From positions 1,054,001-1,118,000 of the forward strand of contig JACJWA010000001.1 of assembly GCA_020637395.1 (NCBI GenBank): 64,000 bases of DNA, in the 5' to 3' direction. The DNA comes from Calditrichota bacterium (lineage in GTDB: Bacteria; Electryoneota; RPQS01). This document shows positions 51,261 to 60,227 of this stretch, piece by piece (position 1 is the first letter of the stretch; every line of letters starts with the position of its first letter). The translations under genes were made by a program, and so were the position numbers. The notes below the pieces were generated by a model. That model made no database searches and was not told the origin of the DNA. It saw nothing but the letters and a program-made list of their open reading frames with translations.

Positions 51261-54176
51261 CTGAAGTTTCTTCGCATATTGGCCCTGATTGCTCTCTGTG
51301 CAAGTGCACAAGGAGCGTCCGTGGCAACGCATTTTTCAGAACGTCCAAGTCCCCAATCTCTGGATGAACGCTGGCCGGCTGATGTGCCGATCCGATTGTG
51401 CGCCATTCTCGTGGAGTTTCAACCTGATGATCAGCCGGGCACGACGGGCGACGGTACGTTCAATTCGGGTTTCCCTGACACGCTGCGCATTGATCCTCTG
51501 CCGCACGATCGGGAGTACTTCGCGGATCATCTGCTGTTTCTGGAAAACTACTTCGGAAACGCATCGCGTGGTGCTGTGACTTTCTCGGCTAAGGACATTT
51601 ATCCGACCGGAACGGCGGAGCCCTATCGGCTTGCGCATCCGATGTGGCACTACAATTACAACTCCGACAATGATCTGCTGAACGACCGGCTCGTTGAGTT
51701 GTTTGCCGAAGCGGTTTCGCTTGCGGACGCGGATGTTGACTTTACGGCTTATGATGCGGTCCTGGTGTTCCACGCAGGTGTCGGCAAGGATTTTAACGTC
51801 GGATTCGACAACACTCCTTTCGATATTCCGTCCGCCTACATATCCGGACGTGATCTTGCAAACTATGTCGGAACATTACCAGCGGGAGTCACGCGCGGCC
51901 TGATTCTTCCCGAGAGCCAGAACCAAATCGAAACGCTGGAGTTTGAAATTGAACTCTCGATGAACGGCGTCTTGGTCAAGCTGTTCGGAAATTGGCTGGG
52001 CATGCCTGATCTGTTTAACACAGAAACCGGAGCAAGCGGTATCGGTCGTTGGGGAATGATGGATCAAGGGTCGGGAAACGTCAATGCCATTGTGCCGGCG
52101 CTTCCGGATGCTTGGTCGAGACTCTATATGGGATGGGAAGAGCCGCTGGTGGTTTTCCCCTCAGGTGCGGGAGACACGGTCCAGATTTCACGCTTTTCTG
52201 ATGCAGGCACAAACATCATCAAAGTGCCGATAAGCGGAAATGAGTACTATCTGCTTGAGAATCGGGATGCAGACGCGGACTCCGTCGGCTCTGTCACGGT
52301 GTATGACCGTGACAACCGTGAGATGCAAATTGACCGGGAAGGAAACCTTGCGGTCCCGGAAGGTTTTGGCGTGGCAGTCCGCGCATCGCACTATGATTTT
52401 GGCATTCCCGGAAGCGGAATTCTGATTTGGCATATTGACGAACAAGTCATCGCACAGAATATTGATGAGAACAGAGTTAATGCAAACCCGGAACGTCGAG
52501 GTGTGGACCTTGTGGAGGCGGATGGTTCGCAGGACATCGGAAGAGAATACGGGTTTGCGTCTTCCGGATCCGGCACAGAGCTGGGCATACAGGAAGACTG
52601 CTGGTACAGACTGAATGAGGCCTTCCGTGATGCGAACGGCGGGACCTCGTTTGTCCGCTTCAATGACAATACAAGACCGTCTGCCCGCCTTTTCGATCAC
52701 GCCTTCACCTTTCTCGAGATCTCCGATTTCTCGGACGTATCGGCGGTCATGTCTTGCCGGATTCGCGGAACGCTCGTGGAAGATGGCTTTCCGGTTTCCT
52801 TTGCCGATACGTCGGCGCTATGGGCCGTCGCGGACTTGAATCAAGACCATCTCCGCGAGTTCTATGTTCAGTCGCACGATTCGTTGTTCCTGGTGGATTC
52901 CCTCGGTGCCCAACTACTGACCGTACTTCCTACCGGCGTGCGCTTGCAGCGTTCTTCATCGGCAAGCGTTGAACCCGACGACGAGCTGGTGTTTATCGGA
53001 GAGATGTTTGGTGTGTTGCGCAATCCCGATTCACTTGCGTCGCCGACATTTGTGAATGTCCCCGCAGGGGTCGGATTTGTCGAACGCGCACTCTATTGTG
53101 AGACGCCCTCAGGAGAGCCGAGGTACGTCATTGATTTCTCACATGGCCTTGGCGTGTTTTCCGCTGATCTGGAGTTGCTTGGCACCGGCGAAGACTTTGG
53201 TGACACCATCATCGGACTTCGCTACTTGGAATTGCCGCCAGCAAAGAGAATTATCGGTCTTTCGGACACACGCATTCACGCACTGTCCGTCGGAGATGAC
53301 TTGTCTTCCGAGTGGTTCCTGGAGGTGAGTTCGAGTTTCAAGCCGACCGTAGTGATTGAAGCGGATCGGACTCTAATTTGGGATGGTGCTGTCGGATATA
53401 TTGATGCTGCCAATGGTTCGGTAGTTTGTTCTCCGTCAAACTGCTTGCCGCCGGACATTGATTGGGATGGAGACGGGCGAATGGAAGGCGGAGGTGCGGA
53501 CGGTGCCGATTACACGCGACGCGAGGATTTTGCGCTATCGGCCAATGGTAGCTATGCCTATCACGACTTGAATTTTGACGGCAATCCTGACGTGTTGGAA
53601 TTTGTTTCCACCGAAAACACGACAGGGGACATCGTAACCCGTGAGTTGACTGCATATGACCACGAAACGCGACGTTACGCGGATTTTCCAATGGCTGTCT
53701 ATGGCGATGCGGAGCTCGTCCGGCTGAACCCCGGGGCTTTCCGTTATCATTTGGTCACCATGACTGTTGAAGAGGGAGTCGCGCGCTTCACATTGTCGCG
53801 CTTTCCTATCTCGCCCGACGGGACCGTGGACGAGATATACAAGGTGGGAGGTCCCTCCGACGGCATGATCATTGTTGGACCCGCACGTCCTGAAGTACAC
53901 GAGCGCGATCAGTTTGCCTATGTGTGGCCGAATCCTGCTGCGGACATTGCCCGCATTCGCTTGACTTTGCCCTATGCGGCCAACGCAGATGTCACCATAT
54001 TCGATCTTGCCGGAAGGAAGGTGGCAGAGTTGTCTGGATCGTCGTCTGCGCCCGGAGCCTTTGAGATTCCCTGGGATACGCGCAGTGTGGAGAGTGGAGT
54101 ATACATTGGCAGAGTTGACGCCAAAGGGTCCGGCCAAAGCGTATCCGCTGAACTGAAGATTGCGGTGGTGCGCTGA
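51261..54176 (+). CDS. M6 (immune inhibitor A)-like secreted protein with inactivated zinc site and T9SS sorting domain
   Basis: A 971-residue secreted protein. I start it at a CTG (51261), because only this gives a full signal peptide (KFLRILALIALCASAQGA) and it has GGAG at 51250-51253, seven bases upstream; a TTG at 51279 is the first conventional start but truncates the signal. The M6-like region (about 40-300) shows AILVEFQP, YDAVLVFHAG and GMPDLF, GRWGMMDQG. Where active members have HEFGH, this one has KLFGN (residues 240-244), so all three catalytic/zinc residues are lost. Later beta-rich domains include GILIWHIDE, and a T9SS domain ends the protein (VWPNPAADIARIRLTLPYAA). It overlaps the next gene by one base. 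Confidence 0.78.
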   Translation: MKFLRILALIALCASAQGASVATHFSERPSPQSLDERWPADVPIRLCAILVEFQPDDQPGTTGDGTFNSGFPDTLRIDPLPHDREYFADHLLFLENYFGNASRGAVTFSAKDIYPTGTAEPYRLAHPMWHYNYNSDNDLLNDRLVELFAEAVSLADADVDFTAYDAVLVFHAGVGKDFNVGFDNTPFDIPSAYISGRDLANYVGTLPAGVTRGLILPESQNQIETLEFEIELSMNGVLVKLFGNWLGMPDLFNTETGASGIGRWGMMDQGSGNVNAIVPALPDAWSRLYMGWEEPLVVFPSGAGDTVQISRFSDAGTNIIKVPISGNEYYLLENRDADADSVGSVTVYDRDNREMQIDREGNLAVPEGFGVAVRASHYDFGIPGSGILIWHIDEQVIAQNIDENRVNANPERRGVDLVEADGSQDIGREYGFASSGSGTELGIQEDCWYRLNEAFRDANGGTSFVRFNDNTRPSARLFDHAFTFLEISDFSDVSAVMSCRIRGTLVEDGFPVSFADTSALWAVADLNQDHLREFYVQSHDSLFLVDSLGAQLLTVLPTGVRLQRSSSASVEPDDELVFIGEMFGVLRNPDSLASPTFVNVPAGVGFVERALYCETPSGEPRYVIDFSHGLGVFSADLELLGTGEDFGDTIIGLRYLELPPAKRIIGLSDTRIHALSVGDDLSSEWFLEVSSSFKPTVVIEADRTLIWDGAVGYIDAANGSVVCSPSNCLPPDIDWDGDGRMEGGGADGADYTRREDFALSANGSYAYHDLNFDGNPDVLEFVSTENTTGDIVTRELTAYDHETRRYADFPMAVYGDAELVRLNPGAFRYHLVTMTVEEGVARFTLSRFPISPDGTVDEIYKVGGPSDGMIIVGPARPEVHERDQFAYVWPNPAADIARIRLTLPYAANADVTIFDLAGRKVAELSGSSSAPGAFEIPWDTRSVESGVYIGRVDAKGSGQSVSAELKIAVVR

Positions 54177-57100
54177 TGCATAGAATCCTCTTTCTACTCT
54201 TTGCACTGACGTCAACGGTATTCGCTCAGACCGCGGAGTTCACTCGACCGAATTTGAAATGGCAGAGTTTCGAAACCGAGAATTTTGTCATTCTCTATAC
54301 CGAGGGACTTGAAGAAGTTGCTTACCTTGCGGCGGATATCGCTGAAGAGATACACAAGCCTCTGTGCGAGATCTACGACTATTATCCTGACACAAAAGTC
54401 AGCCTGATCTTCTCGGATGAAGACGATATCGCGAATGCGGGTTCGTATTTCCAGTCGAACAAGATCAAGTTTTTCGCAACTTCAATGGCGTGGGACTTTC
54501 GGGGGACTCACAATTGGCTGCGCAATGTGGTCACGCACGAGTACACGCACATGATTCAATTGGGCGCGACGCGCAAGTGGTCGCGCCGTTTTCCGGCGAT
54601 TTATGTGCAGGCTCTGGGTTACGAACCCGAACGAAGACCAGACGTCTTGTACGGTTATCCTAATACATTGATCAGCTGGCCGCTGCCGTCGGTGACGGTC
54701 CCCGCATGGTTTGCGGAGGGTACGGCGCAATATCAGTTCAGCGGCAACGGCTATGATTTCTGGGACAGCCACCGCGACATGCTGCTGCGTCAAGCCGTGC
54801 TATCGAACCGACTGCTGAGTTTTGAGGACATGGGCTTCTTCGGAAAGACCAGTCTTGAAAGCGAAGGCGTGTACAATCAAGGATTCTCCTTCACGAAGTA
54901 CATTGCCGACCATTCGAACGGCGCACAGACACTGGGAGAGGTTTCGCGGAAGATGGGCAGTGTCTGGCCAGTGACCTTGAATGACGCTATTGCGTCCGTC
55001 ACAGGGAAGGCAGGGATCGAATGGTATCGCGAGTGGAAGCAAGATCTTGAGATTCAATACGGGAATGTCAGAAGTTCACTCGAACCATTTCTCACTATTG
55101 CTGACACATTGAAGGAAAAGGGATTTGTTGGCTTCTATCCACGGTTCTCGTACAATGGCGAAGAACTGGCATACGTCTCCAATTCGGGCCGCGAGTACTT
55201 TGGCCAGTCATCCTTATACGTCTACAACTTGGCCTCAGACTCGTCTGAGTTGGTGGCACCGGGTGTGCAAGGCGGGCTCTGTTGGCTTCCGGATGATTCC
55301 GGGATTCTCTACGCGGCTCGATCCACCAAGAATCCGCACGGCGCGCTCTTGCACGATTTATATGTCTATCGCTTCTCCGACAAAAAGACGATCCGCCTGA
55401 GCAAAGGCCTTCGTGCCGAGTCCGTGGATCTTAGTCCAGATGGAAAGACACTTGTCTTCACAATCAATGAAGCCGGTCGCCGCGATCTCGCCTTTGCGCC
55501 AATGCCTGATCTGAATGAGAAGATCAGATTGCTCAGACCAGAGGATGTCACGGTACGAGTCCCTTCACTTCCGCACGAACAGTACTATCTGCCCAAGTGG
55601 TCGCCTGACGGCGAGCGGATTGCCGTGTCGCATCACTTGCGCGAAGGTCGTTCCGTTCGAGTCTTCGGCTACAATTCGCAGCCAAGTGAGATCACTCTAC
55701 AAAAGGAGTTTGACGGAAAAGGCGGCGAGTTGCGAGATCCGTCGTGGAGTGCGGATGGAACGTCGTTGTATGTATCATATGATGAATCTGGCATCGCCAA
55801 CATCTATAAGCTTGACCTCGATTCAGACCGTCTCGACCAGCAAACTGTCGTATTGGGCGGTGCTCTGTATCCCGACTTCAAGAATGGGAAGATGGCCTTT
55901 TCCGAGTTTTGCGGCGACGGTTTCAGAATCTGCATTGCCGACAGTTTGCCGCCTGTAAGACTCCCACGGAATACACTTGACGGGAGCGAAAGCTATCTGG
56001 CTCGCGTGCCAAGAAAGGACGTTGCTCTGCGAGGCACGGTCCGTGAGTCAGAAAGCTACAAACCGCGCTTTGAATCGCTCTACTGGTTTCCCCGGATCGC
56101 TCTGGACTACAACAAGTTCAAGCCCGGGACCTATCTGCTGCTGAACGATGTTTTGGACAAACTGACTTTCATCGGCGGCGCAGCAGTCAACCAAGACCGG
56201 GAATACGATCTGTACGGCCTTGCGGAGTACAAGGAGTTCTATCCGACGATTTTTGCAGAGTACTTCAATGTGCAACGTAGATTGACGTCCTACTTCGCGG
56301 ATTCCACGAGGATTATCGGCGAAGAGGAGATTGGCGGCAGGCCAATTCCGCTATTTGACCAGTACAGAATTCGTTATCGGTACAATCTGAACGAGATCAG
56401 CGTTGGGTTGGGAGTTCCCCTAACGTCCACCGCCAACGTCAAGACCCGCGCGACGTACGACCAGTATGTCGCGCACAATAGATTTGACGACGGCACAAGC
56501 GTTAGCCTAACCTACTTCAAAGGGTGGTCTTGGAAATCCGGATTCTATCTCGATGCCAGACGGCCCGGTATTCTAACCAACATCAGTCCGTCGAATGGGT
56601 ATCGCGGATTCGTTGAATACACCCGAGCAAATCACAAATTCATTTCCGATATCGAAGTCGGTGGTGACGCGCTGGGTTTACAGGAAATCTACGACCCCAA
56701 CAACTACAACTTGTTGGAAGCGGGCGTTGAACGCTATTTCAAGTCACCCGTAAAGAACCATTCCATAGAGCTTCGCTTGCGCGGTGGCTACATGGATGAG
56801 GGCGTTGATCCCTTCTTCTACCAATACGCAGGGGGTCTTCCGGGCATGCGCGGCTACTCGTTCTACAGTTTGGGCGGTACACGGACCGCTGTAGGAACCT
56901 TGACTTACCGTTTTCCAGTAGTCCAGCGCGCGGCGCTCAACCTTTGGCCGGTCTCGCTTAATAGAGTCTATGGCTCCGTGTTTGCAGACTTCGGCGACGC
57001 CTGGACTGGCGACTATACGGACCGTTCGCCCAAGAAAGACATCGGCGGCGGATTGCGATTTCAACTGCACTCGTTCTATTCTTACCCAACGGCGGTTTCC

Positions 57101-57274
57101 TTTGACGTCGCCTATGGGTTGGACAAATTCGATGTGATCGAGGACGATGTTCGAACAAGCTACGGCGAGGAAGTTCGTTACTATCTTACCGTGCTGTTTG
57201 ATTTCTACACCCCGATCATTCCTCCCGCGCGGCATCCTTCAAGCTGCGGCTGCGCGCACTGCTCAGTGAACTAA
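54176..57274 (+). CDS. Three-part envelope protein: zinc metalloprotease, TolB-like beta-propeller and outer-membrane barrel
   Basis: A 1032-residue exported protein; the signal peptide is MHRILFLLFALTSTVFAQ. Residues about 25-290 are a gluzincin protease (peptidase MA-like): HEYTH at 121-125 and the third ligand Glu181 in AWFAEGTAQY. Residues about 300-620 carry PD40/TolB propeller repeats (YPRFSYNGEELAYVS, VDLSPDGKTLVFT, PKWSPDGERIAV). Residues about 640-1010 read as a BamA/surface-antigen-type barrel, with GMRGYSFYSLGGTR and a closing strand YYLTVLFDFY. After it comes a short tail with CGCAHC, odd for a barrel end. It would sit in the outer membrane with the protease and propeller on one face. 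Confidence 0.8.
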   Translation: MHRILFLLFALTSTVFAQTAEFTRPNLKWQSFETENFVILYTEGLEEVAYLAADIAEEIHKPLCEIYDYYPDTKVSLIFSDEDDIANAGSYFQSNKIKFFATSMAWDFRGTHNWLRNVVTHEYTHMIQLGATRKWSRRFPAIYVQALGYEPERRPDVLYGYPNTLISWPLPSVTVPAWFAEGTAQYQFSGNGYDFWDSHRDMLLRQAVLSNRLLSFEDMGFFGKTSLESEGVYNQGFSFTKYIADHSNGAQTLGEVSRKMGSVWPVTLNDAIASVTGKAGIEWYREWKQDLEIQYGNVRSSLEPFLTIADTLKEKGFVGFYPRFSYNGEELAYVSNSGREYFGQSSLYVYNLASDSSELVAPGVQGGLCWLPDDSGILYAARSTKNPHGALLHDLYVYRFSDKKTIRLSKGLRAESVDLSPDGKTLVFTINEAGRRDLAFAPMPDLNEKIRLLRPEDVTVRVPSLPHEQYYLPKWSPDGERIAVSHHLREGRSVRVFGYNSQPSEITLQKEFDGKGGELRDPSWSADGTSLYVSYDESGIANIYKLDLDSDRLDQQTVVLGGALYPDFKNGKMAFSEFCGDGFRICIADSLPPVRLPRNTLDGSESYLARVPRKDVALRGTVRESESYKPRFESLYWFPRIALDYNKFKPGTYLLLNDVLDKLTFIGGAAVNQDREYDLYGLAEYKEFYPTIFAEYFNVQRRLTSYFADSTRIIGEEEIGGRPIPLFDQYRIRYRYNLNEISVGLGVPLTSTANVKTRATYDQYVAHNRFDDGTSVSLTYFKGWSWKSGFYLDARRPGILTNISPSNGYRGFVEYTRANHKFISDIEVGGDALGLQEIYDPNNYNLLEAGVERYFKSPVKNHSIELRLRGGYMDEGVDPFFYQYAGGLPGMRGYSFYSLGGTRTAVGTLTYRFPVVQRAALNLWPVSLNRVYGSVFADFGDAWTGDYTDRSPKKDIGGGLRFQLHSFYSYPTAVSFDVAYGLDKFDVIEDDVRTSYGEEVRYYLTVLFDFYTPIIPPARHPSSCGCAHCSVN

Positions 57275-57302
57275 GACATTAACTCATACTTCGGAGAAAG
57301 CT

Positions 57303-58271
57303 ATGCACTCCAAGACGTACACGCGGCTGCTGCCGCTTCTGCTGATCGCATTGATGCTGCCGCAGTTTGCGCAGGCAAAGGGACTGGGACTTTCTCCCCA
57401 CAGAGTCCAGATGGCCGCGCCGAGCTTCGAGCAATCCGCGGCCGACGAAACAGGCGCCGCCGCGCTCAGCGGCAAGAAGAACATAGGCCGAGCGGTGATG
57501 TTCAGCTTAATCATCCCAGGAACCGGACAGCTCTACTCGGGCTCCTGGCTGCGCGCTCTGCCTTGGTTTGCCGTTGAAGTCGCCGGTTGGGCGCTCTTTG
57601 CCAGCTATCACGGCCAGGGCAATGATAAGACGAGTGAGTTTGAAACCTATGCCGGACCGTGGCAGAACACCGATCGCGGTGCAGGCAATTTTAACTACGA
57701 TGTCTACATGCTGCGTGAGTATCAAGTTGCTGTAAACGAAGTATTTGCCCGCACGCCGTGGGAGGGTGATCTGGTCGAATGGCGTGACCTGCCTTGGACG
57801 GATCGGTCGGAGCACCTGCCTGCTCCATACACTCATGACATCAATACCAGAGACGTTCAGCAGTACTACGAGATGATCGGCAAGTACTACGAGCAGTTCG
57901 GATACGGCTGGAACGACGCCTGGGATGGTGCTTATTCACCCGGTACACAGACCCTGGACAACATTTGGCTCGCGGCAGGTGACGATCCGAGCACCTCGTG
58001 GTTTGACGGCAGCAGCGCCATGTTCTACCACTATCGCGACATGCGCGGCGAGGCAAATGATCTGTTGGAGAAGGGCAATACCATGATGGAAATCGTGCTC
58101 GTTAACCATGTCCTGTCCGCATTGGACGCTGCTTTCGCTGCAAGAAGCTACAATAGGAAGATGGAGTCGGCAGGGCTTGGTTCGCTTGACTTGCGCTACG
58201 ACATTAGAAACCGCGATGGCGAATGGGCGCGCACACTGACGCTCGGAGTTCCGCTGTCCTTGACAAAGTAA
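57303..58271 (+). CDS. DUF5683-like membrane protein, first of a paralogous pair
   Basis: A 322-residue exported or membrane protein. The signal-like segment is MHSKTYTRLLPLLLIALMLP, and a GGAGAAAG ribosome site precedes the ATG. The core motif SLIIPGTGQLYSGSWLRALP (residues 68-87), followed by a hydrophobic helix, is the DUF5683-type hairpin seen in FCB bacteria. The middle (about 105-260) is aromatic and acidic and without known similarity; the C-terminal helix (VLVNHVLSALDAAFAARSYN) resembles the matching end of the next gene product. Function is unknown. Confidence 0.65.
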   Translation: MHSKTYTRLLPLLLIALMLPQFAQAKGLGLSPHRVQMAAPSFEQSAADETGAAALSGKKNIGRAVMFSLIIPGTGQLYSGSWLRALPWFAVEVAGWALFASYHGQGNDKTSEFETYAGPWQNTDRGAGNFNYDVYMLREYQVAVNEVFARTPWEGDLVEWRDLPWTDRSEHLPAPYTHDINTRDVQQYYEMIGKYYEQFGYGWNDAWDGAYSPGTQTLDNIWLAAGDDPSTSWFDGSSAMFYHYRDMRGEANDLLEKGNTMMEIVLVNHVLSALDAAFAARSYNRKMESAGLGSLDLRYDIRNRDGEWARTLTLGVPLSLTK

Positions 58272-58279
58272 GTCGATCT

Positions 58280-58915
58280 ATGCTGAATCGAGTGCATAGG
58301 GTCGTCCTGAGTGCCGCGCTGCTATTAGGAGCGTGTTTACCTGCACTTGCAGGTGAACGGGGGCAGGCGGCATTCTTGAAGTCCCTGGTCATTCCCGGAT
58401 GGGGCCAGTATGAACTTGGCAGGACGAAGCATGCCTTGGCTTTCTTTGGAGCGGACCTCTTGTTTATTGGTTCTGCGCTCAGTCTCCAGTATCACGGAAA
58501 GTCCCTGCGCGATGACTACCAGGCCTTTGCTGCCTCTCATGCTGGCGTCAGAGGTTCGCATAACAAGGACTTCTATGTGGACGTCGGCAATTGGATGAAT
58601 GTCTTTGAGTTCAATGAACAGCGAATGGCAGATCGCAGCTTCGGCGCTCTGTATGATACCGAGTCCGAGTATTGGTCGTGGAGCAGCGACGCAGACCGGG
58701 CGAGAATGGAAGAAATGCGCGTGCAGTCTGACCGATCATTGAACCGCGTGATCTATGCGATTGCGCTCACCGGTGTTAATCACCTTGTGAGCGCGTTTCA
58801 CGCCGGCAGGCTCGCCGCGCAGCAGGACGGAGTATCCAACAACAGACTGGGTTGGAATGTCACTCCCCAGAGCGTCAGCGATGGAGCAGGCGTTAATGTG
58901 CTCGTCTGGTGGTGA
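58280..58915 (+). CDS. DUF5683-like membrane protein, second of the pair
   Basis: A 211-residue protein beginning at the ATG at 58280 with a signal sequence (MLNRVHRVVLSAALLLGACL) that could be cut after ALA or, less probably, be a lipobox at the Cys. It carries SLVIPGWGQYELGRTKHALA (residues 35-54) and, near the end, ALTGVNHLVSAFHAGRLAAQ, both parallel to the upstream gene 9 nt before it. It is about 110 residues shorter because the middle region is reduced. Function is unknown; the pair may form a complex. Confidence 0.62.
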   Translation: MLNRVHRVVLSAALLLGACLPALAGERGQAAFLKSLVIPGWGQYELGRTKHALAFFGADLLFIGSALSLQYHGKSLRDDYQAFAASHAGVRGSHNKDFYVDVGNWMNVFEFNEQRMADRSFGALYDTESEYWSWSSDADRARMEEMRVQSDRSLNRVIYAIALTGVNHLVSAFHAGRLAAQQDGVSNNRLGWNVTPQSVSDGAGVNVLVWW

Positions 58916-58927
58916 GGTGAGTTCGCG

Positions 58928-59833
58928 GTGAACGTGCTGGTTACGGGTGCGTCCGGTCTCTTGGGGGCCGCAGTTTGCCTGCGTCTTCAGAAAGGCGGCC
59001 ATGTCGTTTGCGGAACTCACTTGAGTCATATTGGACCATTCCCATTTCCTTCCGCAAAGGTGGATTTGCGCGAAAGAGTGGATGTCGAGGCATTGGTCAA
59101 GTCTTTTGCGCCAGATGCTATTGTTCATGCGGCTGCGCTGTCCAAGGTTCTGGAGTGCCAGAGAAATCCAATCGAGGCACGACGGCACAATGTAGATGCG
59201 ACCCGACATCTTGCGGAGTTGGCAAAGCAGTCGTCCTGCTACTTCTTGTACGTTTCAACGGACCAGGTGTTTTCCGGGAAGACGGGGATGCACACTGAAT
59301 CGGAAGCTGTTTCACCGACGCATATCTACGGCGAATTGAAGGCCGAATGCGAAAAGCTACTTCAGAATCTGCTTGAACGTCGCTTGATTCTTCGAAGTAA
59401 TAACATCGTTGGAAGCAACAAAGGTTTCGGTAAGAGCTTCACGGATGGTGTGCTTGAATCCCTGCTTGCGGGCAAGTCAGTCGAACTGTTTGACGACCAG
59501 ATTCGTTCTCCCATTCATCTTGATGTCATGTCAGAATTGATTCTGAGATGTGTCGAAGATGCCGTACAGGGAATCCTGCACGCGGGCGGTCCGGAGCGCC
59601 TCAGCAGGTATCAAACCGGACTCCAATTGGCGGAAGCCTTTGGGGGGGGCACTAATCGTATCCACCCGGTGTCGTTCAAGACTCATGCTGAGTCCGATGT
59701 CCTGCAATCTGATGGCAGTTTCGACACCACGAAATTCCGTGAGCTCTATCCTGATCTCGGCAACGAACGCATCTCCACTGGATTTGAGCGGGATGCCAAG
59801 CGTGTGAAGGCAACACTTGAATCTCCAAGCTGA
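58928..59833 (+). CDS. RmlD-like NAD(P)-dependent sugar-nucleotide reductase/epimerase
   Basis: A 301-residue extended short-chain dehydrogenase. The N-terminal VTGASGLLGAAV (5-16) binds the dinucleotide; HAAALSKVLECQRNP, the STDQVFSG strand, and the catalytic YGELK (Tyr134, Lys138) follow the dTDP-4-dehydrorhamnose reductase order. No rfbA, rfbB or rfbC gene is adjacent, so the sugar substrate is unknown and a MAT2B-like or other role is possible. The start is the GTG at 58928, and the end overlaps the next gene by 17 nt. Confidence 0.8.
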   Translation: MNVLVTGASGLLGAAVCLRLQKGGHVVCGTHLSHIGPFPFPSAKVDLRERVDVEALVKSFAPDAIVHAAALSKVLECQRNPIEARRHNVDATRHLAELAKQSSCYFLYVSTDQVFSGKTGMHTESEAVSPTHIYGELKAECEKLLQNLLERRLILRSNNIVGSNKGFGKSFTDGVLESLLAGKSVELFDDQIRSPIHLDVMSELILRCVEDAVQGILHAGGPERLSRYQTGLQLAEAFGGGTNRIHPVSFKTHAESDVLQSDGSFDTTKFRELYPDLGNERISTGFERDAKRVKATLESPS

Positions 59834-60227
59834 ACTGATCCGAATTGAAACCGGCGCGCGTCTTCCAGATGCGTTGTGTACACTTGCGCGGTCTCGCGAA
59901 TGGAGCTCTGCTGTTTGTTCAGGAATTGGCGGAGTGTCCGATGTTGAATTGGCATACTATGATTTGAGCACAAGGAAGTATTTGCCCTTTCCGGTGGATG
60001 GTATTGTTGAGTTGGTGTCCCTGCAGGGAAATCTATCCACGGTAGATGGAGAACCATTCTGGCATCTTCATGCTATTATTGCGGATCGCGAAGGCCGCTG
60101 CTTTGGGGGACACCTGAACACATGCGTAGTAGCCTTGACTCTTGAGCTTGCCGTGTGGCCGATGCCGGAGTCTCGATCCCGCGCTTTCGACGAAGACCTT
60201 GGACTGCGGCTGCTGATCAATGAGTGA
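59817..60227 (+). CDS. PPC/DUF296-domain protein
   Basis: A 136-residue protein that is a single PPC (DUF296) domain. The signature histidines are His83 and His85 in FWHLHAIIAD and His99 in FGGHLN, as in the trimeric bacterial and archaeal PPC proteins that bind a metal; the GIGGVSDVEL and YYDL strands also match. Plant relatives bind DNA through an extra AT-hook that is absent here. The TTG start at 59817 overlaps the upstream gene by 17 nt. The biochemical role of stand-alone bacterial PPC proteins is not established. Confidence 0.82.
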   Translation: MNLQAELIRIETGARLPDALCTLARSREWSSAVCSGIGGVSDVELAYYDLSTRKYLPFPVDGIVELVSLQGNLSTVDGEPFWHLHAIIADREGRCFGGHLNTCVVALTLELAVWPMPESRSRAFDEDLGLRLLINE

